Shown here piece after piece: positions 48,101 to 64,000 of a stretch of 64,000 nucleotides of DNA (positions within the stretch are counted from its first letter, which is position 1; each line of letters starts with the position of its first letter). Source of the stretch: Halocaridina rubra (taxonomy: Eukaryota; Arthropoda; Malacostraca; Decapoda; Atyidae); the NCBI GenBank assembly GCA_037179515.1, contig JAXCGZ010015126.1, forward strand, positions 124,001-188,000, written 5' to 3'. The position numbers were made by a program, and so were the translations under genes. The notes below the pieces were generated by a model. That model saw only the letters and a program-made list of their open reading frames with translations. It ran no database searches and was not told the origin of the DNA.

Positions 48101-50362
48101 TGAGTATCACTAGTATGGGACCTGTAGTGGTAAGGGTTCACCCTCTGAAGTTGTATATTGGCTGAGGAGCAGCAAGAGGCCAAACTCAACCAACCCTTGC
48201 ATAGGGCAGTTCAGCAGGCAGCTTAGGGAACAGCAATTGCAGTACTACTGTTTTACTTTTTTAGGTGTATGATAACTATATCATATATAGCTTCTTGTTG
48301 AGTATTGATTTTACAGGTTGCTTGTAGGTTTGAAGTAATTATTACCATCATTATTACGTATATTATATACAGAAGTAATAATCCTCCCTGTAAAGTAGGT
48401 GGCCAAGTCAAAGGAAAAAACTTGACTGTGCGATGAAAATATAAAGGCGGGGTTGCCCAGTCCCCTCGCTCTGCCCCGGTGTAGTCAACTTTTGCTATGG
48501 GACACCACAGAGGAGATATCTTGTCCTCCCCTTCGTATAGAATGGACACTACCATTACTTGTTGTCTTTTATTCTTTGTCCTCCCCTTCATATAGAATGG
48601 ACACTACCATTGCTTGTTGTCTCTCATTCCTTGTCAAATTAGCTAGTATAATGAGGTGAGCAATAGAAATGGCTGGCCATTTGCAGATCCAGTTGTATTT
48701 ACAGTGCCTGCTTGAGAATAGGCACTCAGGACTCAGTTATCTGTCCTACAGCTCTGTGCCATAAAACAAAGACTATTTGGTAATAGAATTTGGGGTGTAA
48801 AAAAATAAAGCCCAGTATATTGGTGGGTGGAATTGAGTGAGCAGTTGGGGTAAACCAGCTGCAACTGTCTGGTGAGAATAAGGAAAAAGGGAAAATAGGA
48901 AGAGAATGCCAGAAATGTCAGTATGCTGAAAGTCAGCAGAGATGAAAGAATAGTCTATGGGGAGAGATAAACAGATATCCTGCAGGAGTACTAAAAAGTG
49001 ACTATGGAATAGTGCCTTCCCTCGTGAGACCAGTGTCATGGAGGGTGAGTGAAGTGGATAGGAAGAAAAGGAGGTTTCTAATCCTCATCCTAGAGGTGAG
49101 CATGGATTGAGTATGAAGAAGACAGTCTACCTCACTTCTGTAGATCTGATATTTGCCACCTGCAGGAGATGGGAATATAGGTATGATGTGGTTACAGTAC
49201 ATTTATTTAAGGGTGGTACTCTAATTATAGCGTAGGTAGTCACCGTGGCTCAAGCGTCACAGTCTGAGGGTAACGATTACATCTGCCAATACAAGTCCTT
49301 CGCAAGAAGGCAACCGTCCTAGCCCTTGGTTGACAGGGCAGTCCGTGACATAAAACCAGAACTCTAATTATAGCGTATGGGGGAACGCGATTTCGCAGCA
49401 ACGAGAATTCTTGACTCTGAAAGTGGCAAATCCTACGAGTCCAAAGCTGGATGTAAGGTTGAACATCCAGCCTTAATTCCCCAACTCCAACCTGTCTTTG
49501 TCCACACCAGTACAACTGAGGATTAATAGTGTCACTTAAAATGGCAAATAACAACCTAATGATAACCTTTAGAATTAAGAGCCAATGTTATAAGTTGTTT
49601 TGGAAATTCATTCAGCAGAAATGGCAAATTCCAACATCAACAACACCCATGGTAACCTTTATAAATAGAAGCCAAATTTGTATACAGCTTTGAATATGCA
49701 TGGAGCAAAGTTTGGCATGAGTGAAAGCAGATGTAAATGAAGTTGTTTTTGTATATTTTAGGTATGTCCCCAAGAAGATAAGAGAGTTGCACGGGCTCTC
49801 TGACTTAGATGTGCCGAACTCGTGGATCTACATTAATAAGACCGCAAGAAAGGAAGAGTTGAACGAGGACGAAATGGATTCCCCCAAGGTTGGGAAAATT
49901 CGACCCATCACTGCCTTTACCAAAAAGATTCCGTCATCTCCTTTGAGCACAAATTCTTCGCCTGCATCCAGTACCAGTACCACACCTCAGCATGATTTGA
50001 AAACGGAAGGAATGCCCGATACGGGAGAAACGCCTTCTAAATCTACAATCGACACTCCTGGGCTGCGTAATATGTTTGACTCTGCAAGTAAAACTCCGGT
50101 TTCTTCAAATAAGAAAGAGAGGTTTGGCACACCGGATGTGCTGACAGGCAAACATAGCCACAAGAAGAAGGTTAATCTGCTCCCACAAAAGACTCCTGAC
50201 TCTAGTGATGCCAAGAAAGGCTCAATAGTTTCCTTCTTCAAGAAGAAAGAAGACAGCGTTTTGCCTTCTGTACTGTGTGATTCTGATGCCGTAAATGATT
50301 CCAAGGACACTGAAATGACAATGGCCGAACTTGGTGATCCTGATGTCATAATCTTAGAATAA
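33101..50362 (+). CDS. CHAF1A: Chromatin assembly factor 1 large subunit (p150/p180 homolog)
   Basis: CHAF1A is the large subunit of CAF-1; it is brought to forks by PCNA and deposits H3-H4 on new DNA. Exons: 33101-33122, 35276-35335, 35776-36883, 37186-38157, 38804-39029, 40480-40696, 41717-41910, 42492-42716, 43790-43928, 44887-45078, 45930-46079, 46221-46323, 49762-50362. Junctions are GT-AG with consistent phase; total 4209 nt, 1402 residues (human 956). Order along the protein: QCRLPFSPV, like the N-terminal PCNA motif of p150 (about 27-35); four AT-hooks (120-378); acidic Ser/Glu region; KER (about 636-763); PIP-like KMKFASFF (767-774); FCENQRPAYWGTW (905-917) and the ED acidic region (934-1008) with FFVPHGYLSDDEG; C-terminal domain with KPRVIGCLWM, AIPALIKLLHGN and MCWYVP; and a tail with SIVSFFKK and DVIILE. 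Exon 1 has only 7 codons plus one base, so the start is the least certain part. Confidence 0.94.
35085..35215 (+). mobile_element. S1 SINE in CHAF1A intron 1
   Basis: S1 copy with AAAGTGATTAGAGCACTCG as A-box region, TGTGATCGAACC as B-box region and CATCCAGCCTTAATTCCCC. It ends about 60 bp before exon 2. Confidence 0.65.
35661..35790 (+). repeat. Tandem copies of the CHAF1A exon 3 acceptor
   Basis: The border CTTTTTCAG|GTCGTCTACC occurs three times: CTTTTTCAGGTCATCTGAC (35664), CTTTTTCAAGTCATCTACC (35718) and the true site (35767). Spacing is about 50 bp. The middle copy has lost its AG (CAAG), the first keeps CAG. Only the last runs into the open frame of exon 3. Confidence 0.85.
35776..36883 (+). 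other. CHAF1A: CHAF1A exon 3: PCNA-type motif and four AT-hooks
   Basis: This long exon starts with the second half of KQCRLPFSPVNSK. AT-hook cores (GRP in a basic setting) are at about residues 120-122 (KKGRPPGSKN), 154-156 (RKRGRPVASG), 353-355 (KKCGRPKGSSKR) and 376-378 (KKGRPPGSKN). The first and last are nearly identical. Between hooks 2 and 3 lies an acidic segment with imperfect internal repeats (LPNIEKREENGEEAQ and LPNTEERAEENGNEK). AT-hooks bind the minor groove of AT-rich DNA. The antisense ORFs across this exon are shadows of its Glu/Lys codons. Confidence 0.88.
37186..39029 (+). other. CHAF1A: CHAF1A exons 4-5: KER region and internal PIP box
   Basis: The second half of exon 4 and exon 5 encode a long Lys/Glu/Arg helix (from KKLTPKQREKEAARKLK), the KER DNA-binding and length-measuring region of the family. 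It ends in KMKFASFFVSKKK, which has the spacing of a PCNA-binding box with Lys at the Gln place, as in human p150 PIP2 (KAEITRFF). In between, intron 4 carries a CR1-like LINE fragment. Confidence 0.85.
38560..38740 (+). pseudogene. CR1/Jockey-like LINE fragment in CHAF1A intron 4
   Basis: The plus strand reads [13 protein letters not shown], a short slip, then DFKSLHGHDGVDRDGYF, matching the C-terminal part of the intact copy at 55785-58001. It is in the same direction as CHAF1A and ends 64 bp before exon 5. Confidence 0.8.
39040..39260 (+). repeat. Dispersed repeat shared with 1990-2240
   Basis: The order TCAGGGGT-CCACAGCA, TCGCCTATC-like, CACACCTTTATGTCC, CATAA-CTT-CTC, CTTTCC-CCTGCTTGGCAT, CTCATCCCTCCTT matches 1990-2240 in LONP1 intron 2. 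It looks like one piece of a longer retroelement in two host introns; the strand of the parent is not clear. Confidence 0.5.
39795..39935 (+). mobile_element. S1 SINE in CHAF1A intron 5
   Basis: S1 copy with GAGCACTTGACTCTGAAAG, ATTCGATCCCACTGCTGGGT and a tail around CCCCATAGTGGGGATTAATT. An S3 copy lies just before it (39530-39665). Confidence 0.65.
40228..40420 (+). mobile_element. S2 SINE in CHAF1A intron 5
   Basis: Plus-strand relative of the SINE at 28000-28200: GTCATCGTGGTAAAGTGATAACGC, CACGGTGTGAGA, CACCTGCCAAAACCAAAGTCC, AAAGGCACTGTCCTA, AAAGGGAGTCCGAGA. It ends about 60 bp before exon 6. Confidence 0.7.
40915..41065 (-). mobile_element. S1 SINE, antisense, in CHAF1A intron 6
   Basis: Reverse complement of S1: TGTGTCACAATTAATTCTC at the tail end, AAAGCTGGATGCCATTCCTA, ACTCGATCTGAGTC and GCGCTTTAACCACTGC at the tRNA-like head. 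Confidence 0.7.
41559..41701. mobile_element. MITE ending 15 bp before the CHAF1A exon 7 acceptor
   Basis: Ends TGGATCTTGTAAAGA and TCTTTAAAAGATCCA form terminal inverted repeats of about 15 bp. Copies of the same family lie at 44573-44711 and 50565-50730. Shared inner blocks: AGTCACTTAACC, ATGGGGTTATTTAACTTT, CATGG-TTCTGGGGGTT. No ORF. Confidence 0.8.
41717..42716 (+). other. CHAF1A: CHAF1A exons 7-8: ED acidic histone-binding region
   Basis: Exon 7 has the most conserved line of the family (LLSFCENQRPAYWGTW), and exon 8 the acidic stretch YDYDSDDDWEEEEAGESLSDSEGDD leading to NDFFVPHGYLSDDEG. In CAF-1 this region binds H3-H4. The exon 8 frame has no internal ATG, so it is easily missed by ORF scans. 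Confidence 0.92.
42285..42450 (+). mobile_element. S3 repeat in CHAF1A intron 7
   Basis: ACAATGGCTGCCATCCCCC, AAGTCAAAGTGCACGTTCACC and GGGTCATCCACATGGTAAG match family S3. It ends 40 bp before exon 8. Confidence 0.65.
42795..43295 (+). repeat. Decayed minisatellite, about 50 bp unit
   Basis: Roughly ten copies of a unit with TTTCACTGAAGGGACTTTTA, AAACCTTTT and TGGTACCTAG. Copies differ by 10-30 percent by eye. In CHAF1A intron 8, starting about 80 bp after the exon 8 donor. Confidence 0.85.
43490..43789 (+). repeat. Decayed minisatellite, about 26 bp unit, ending at the CHAF1A exon 9 acceptor
   Basis: About twelve copies of GTGGCCCCTAACATAATAAA plus ATACAA. The last copy (GTCCCCTAACACAATAAAAC) merges with the acceptor GTATTTCAG of exon 9 (43790). 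No direct-repeat/spacer structure, so not a CRISPR array. Confidence 0.9.
44238..44365 (+). mobile_element. S1 SINE in CHAF1A intron 9
   Basis: S1 copy: GCTCGCGACTAACGCAGG, GTTTGATCGCTCTGC, TTAGGAAGGGCATCCAGCC, TTCGACTGGGAACCAATTGT. A second, partly duplicated tail follows at 44392-44470 (GGGAACCAATTGTGACACAT, GCAACAAACTTGCCACAAAA both twice). Confidence 0.65.
44573..44711. mobile_element. MITE, copy 2 of the GGATCTT family
   Basis: Ends GGATCTTGTAAAGAG and CATCTTTACTAGATCC; inner ATGGGGTTATATAATATTC shared with 41559-41701. In CHAF1A intron 9. Confidence 0.7.
45024..45205 (+). repeat. Tandem copies of the CHAF1A exon 10 donor
   Basis: The last 50-odd bases of exon 10 with its donor (GACACTAAAATAACCACTAA ... 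GAAGAAG|GTAGGT) are repeated in the intron at about 45088-45140 and 45141-45205 (ACCACTAATAGCAAAC, GTGAAGAAGGTAGTTAAATA). Both copies keep AAG|GTAG at the donor place. The first intron copy lacks the TTTTCCCT segment. Confidence 0.88.
45440..45880 (+). pseudogene. RTE-type LINE C-terminal fragment
   Basis: The plus strand reads MRMVRWMLGLTCRDRIRNKR, then ERRLQWYGHCMRRDEDWIGRR and GMRGRGRP, a stop, and DLSGEEALDE-like sequence after frame changes. These are hallmarks of the end of RTE-like ORFs. In CHAF1A intron 10, in gene sense, ending 50 bp before exon 11. Confidence 0.8.
46495..46720 (+). pseudogene. Second RTE-type LINE C-terminal fragment
   Basis: The plus strand reads LREARLRWFSYVVRM, then RRFMDAVLENTRVCGVTEEDV, similar in kind to 45440-45880 but a different family. 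In CHAF1A intron 12. Confidence 0.7.
47035..47430 (-). mobile_element. Three antisense S1 SINE pieces in a row
   Basis: Pieces at about 47035-47135, 47175-47265 and 47320-47430 each show the reversed S1 pattern (AATGGAGGTGGACACAGAC, GGAGCTG-GGAAT-AAGG, TGGATGCC/GCCCTTCCTA). In CHAF1A intron 12, which at 3438 bp is the longest of the gene. Confidence 0.55.
47830..47905. repeat. Small inverted repeat
   Basis: GAAAAATAACTATTATT and AATAGTTATTTTCCAATTTA form a short hairpin, followed by another GGAAAATAACTATA copy. No further meaning is clear. Confidence 0.5.
49233..49362 (+). mobile_element. S2 SINE in CHAF1A intron 12
   Basis: GTAGTCACCGTGGCTCAAGC is the same head as the SINE at 28000-28200; then the B-box part is missing (internal deletion to CTGAGGGTAACGATTACATC), and CGCAAGAAGGCAACCGTCCT, CAGTCCGTGACATAAAACC complete the tail. 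Confidence 0.8.
49384..49550 (+). mobile_element. S1 SINE in CHAF1A intron 12
   Basis: TTCTTGACTCTGAAAGTGGC, AACATCCAGCCTTAATTCCC, CAACCTGTCTTTGTCCACAC. It follows directly on the S2 copy. Confidence 0.65.
49762..50362 (+). other. CHAF1A: CHAF1A last exon: end of the C-terminal domain, PIP-like and SIM-like tail
   Basis: The exon starts inside MCW|YVPKK, the p150 line that in human reads MCWYVHPQV, then goes into a Ser/Thr/Pro-rich tail with several TP sites (KTPDSSD, DTPGLR, KTPVSS). Near the end are KGSIVSFFKKKE (about 1355-1366; PIP-like spacing with Lys for Gln) and the last residues DPDVIILE (1395-1402), a hydrophobic core beside acids as in SUMO-binding motifs. Stop TAA 50360-50362. 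No AATAAA is seen in the next 200 bp. Confidence 0.85.
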
Positions 50363-52545
<2,183 letters not shown>

Positions 52546-52572
52546 GTACAAACTGTTAGCATACAGCACTAA

Positions 52573-54776
<2,204 letters not shown>

Positions 54777-55579
54777 TGCATGAGTGGTCAGAAAAATGGC
54801 TAATGATATTCAATACTTCAGAATGTAAGGTAATGAGAATGGGTACAATTGCAAGAAGGCCCAAGCTTGACTACTCAGTGGCAGGAGTACAATTTAAAGA
54901 CAGAATGAGAGAGCTAGGAGTAAACATACTGGCAGATATGTCTCCAGAAATGCATATAAATGGCATAGTAAGGGCAGCATATGTTTTCTTAGCAACTGTA
55001 AGGGTATCCTTCAGGCACATGGACATGGAAATATTCAGAAATATTTGTAACCTATGTGAGGACAAAACGTGATTTTGCAGCCCCCTTTTGGAATCCACAC
55101 TTGAAAAAGTACGTAGTAAAGCTAGAAAAAGTTCAGAGAAATGCCACGAAACTGATGCCAGAAACGCGCAATTTCAGTTATGATGAGAGGCTAAGGGAAT
55201 TTGGCTTACCATCACTAGAAGCTAGAAGATTGAGAGGGGGGGATATAGTCACAGTCTTTAAATACCTTCATGGTTATGATAGAGTGGATAGGGATCGATA
55301 TTTTGATATGGCTGGCACTAGAACTAGAGGTCATTGTTTGATGCTTCATAAAAAACTTTTTTGCAGGATGTAAGGAAGTACTTTTTTTAGTGTAAGAGTA
55401 GTTTATAATTGGAATTGGCTAAGCGAGGAGGTAGTTAATGCTAATTCAATCTATAGTTTTAAGGACAAATATGATAAGCATCACTAAGTACAAAATGGAA
55501 CCGATCAGGAGACGGTCATTTGCGAGCTTTGGGTTCTTTCCCATAAGCACAATCAGGCAATCACACACATTAGGTAATT
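54777..55579 (+). pseudogene. CR1/Jockey-like LINE, copy 2 (3' part, plus strand)
   Basis: From [22 protein letters not shown] to the C-terminal FKDKYDKHH, with indels (frame changes near 55060 and 55370) relative to the intact copy. The 3' UTR ends ...CACAATCAGGC and AGGTAATTAC, then (CA)n(TA)n. It points toward copy 3, with which it shares the microsatellite. Confidence 0.88.
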
Positions 55580-58916
<3,337 letters not shown>

Positions 58917-58921
58917 CCCCC

Positions 58922-58977
<56 letters not shown>
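58917..58977. repeat. (C)13(T)48 homopolymers
   Basis: 13 C then 48 T. On the minus strand this is an A run directly after the 3' end of LINE copy 5, so it may be a poly(A)-like tail. Confidence 0.95.
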
Positions 58978-58980
<3 letters not shown>

Positions 58981-59098
58981 TAATTGTGTTTACGGGAAAG
59001 AGCCCAAAGCTCGTATCTTCCCGTCTCCTGATCGGTTCCATTTTATACTTGGTGATACTTATCATACCTGTCCTTAAAACTATGGATTGAGATAGCAT
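58978..59098 (-). pseudogene. CR1/Jockey-like LINE, copy 5 (3' end only)
   Basis: ACCTAATTGTGTTTACGGG to GAGATAGCATT, the 3' UTR and last codons of the same family. It is broken off at 59098 where the candidate LTR starts. Confidence 0.85.
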
Positions 59099-59884
59099 TG
59101 ACGTAAAGGTTTACTTACTACGTTATAATTATTAGTACCAGACGGGTACAAGGTAAGAATGGACAAGCAGTGATTCCTTTATCTTAATTTATTCTAGAGT
59201 ACAACACATCTTTGACGCCTCAATGCCCCCACCCTATGATTATCACAATCTCTGATCTATTCGTGCCCCTGGCAAAGTTCTAACTAACTGTGTCTGCCCT
59301 GGGTGGTTCTTGAAATACCCCCGGGGCAGGGCGTGGCTTGACATCCAATCCTGCCAATGAACTCGAGTGACATCTAGTCCTGCAAATCAACGCCAGGTTC
59401 GAAGTGGAGTCCGCCCCTATTTTGGGGTGGAGCTGTTTCAACAAACCTATAGAACGGAAAAGTTCCAGGTCAGAGCGTGGCTATTGGGTAACTCTCCAGG
59501 GCATGTACATACGTACGGGTTAAATGTTTGTGTTTCTTGTGGTTTAGGAATTGGCTGACTTCTTGGCCTTTCCCACCCTCCTCAGGCACTCCATGTCGGA
59601 TGCCAAGTCTCATGGGTCCGGTCATATATCTCCTTGACACTTTCTACAAACATTGGCTGTACTAAAGAAAACAATTGGGAGAGTATTCCATTTCACCCTT
59701 GACTTCTAGCCTCACATGTTTCTCTTCACGCCTTGTGGTGTTTTCGAGGACCGAGGGTCCCTTATCCTGTAGGCCTCTTGGGGGTGCATGAAATAAAATA
59801 TCTGTGCCCTCGACCAACCGTTACCCCTCAAGATTTGTTATAAGTTTCAGATTCTGGCTTCAGTATGACTGAAGTCATACGACA
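59099..59884 (-). mobile_element. Candidate LTR
   Basis: Read on the minus strand it begins TGTCGTATGACTTCAG, directly after a purine-rich GGTTGGGAGGGA (59896-59885) of the kind that primes plus-strand DNA, and ends TTTACGTCA against the LINE. It contains AATAAATTAAG (polyadenylation-like) near 59194 on the minus strand, and a palindrome TATGACTGAAGTCATA. The length of 786 bp is reasonable. I see no second copy in the window, so this rests on the boundary signals only. Confidence 0.45.

Positions 59885-64000
<4,116 letters not shown>

Overview
The window is an AT-rich stretch of an arthropod nuclear genome, most likely a malacostracan (probably decapod) crustacean. The reasons are intron-rich animal genes with GT-AG junctions, very long (TA)n and (GA)n microsatellites, scattered short TTAGG/CCTAA runs, and dense tRNA-derived SINEs, CR1/Jockey-, RTE- and I-like LINEs, a Ty3/gypsy relic, a pogo/Tigger-like element and MITEs. 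The species cannot be fixed from sequence alone.

Three conserved single-copy-type genes can be assembled exon by exon. (1) LONP1, mitochondrial Lon protease, + strand, 18 recognisable coding exons from 1123 to 13891; all junctions keep phase and give 930 residues, with the start codon and most of the transit peptide missing at the left. (2) DTWD2-like tRNA-uridine aminocarboxypropyltransferase, - strand, 5 coding exons from 27127 down to 19059 (356 residues); its first exon lies 5.3 kb from the second across an intron filled with retroelement debris. (3) CHAF1A, the large subunit of chromatin assembly factor 1, + strand, 13 coding exons from 33101 to 50362 (1402 residues), with PIP boxes, four AT-hooks, a KER region, an acidic ED region and a C-terminal domain. 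E2F- and CCAAT-like sites lie just upstream of its ATG. The three genes have unrelated jobs (mitochondrial protein quality control, tRNA modification, replication-coupled nucleosome assembly) and do not form an operon.

Layout: 1-1122 upstream/intronic DNA with a GC-rich repeat; 1123-13891 LONP1; 13892-17276 repeat-rich intergenic; 17277-18987 Tigger-like element; 19059-27127 DTWD2 with a LINE relic, a Ty3/gypsy relic and an inverted-repeat element in intron 1; 27384-32600 LINE relics (one carrying a SINE with a clear target-site duplication); 32911-50362 CHAF1A promoter and gene; 50363-54776 intergenic with about 1 kb of (TA)n around a long hairpin; 54777-59098 a pile-up of CR1/Jockey-like LINE copies, one with an uninterrupted 738-codon reverse transcriptase ORF; 59099-59884 a candidate LTR; 59885-64000 mostly unrecognised DNA, perhaps the interior of that LTR element.

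I found no new multi-gene system. The most distinctive pattern is that splice junctions of LONP1 and CHAF1A are repeatedly caught up in local tandem duplications: acceptor copies before LONP1 exon 7 and CHAF1A exon 3, donor copies after CHAF1A exon 10, and minisatellites or a MITE running up to other acceptors. The AT-hook array in the CAF-1 large subunit is the most interesting protein-level feature.
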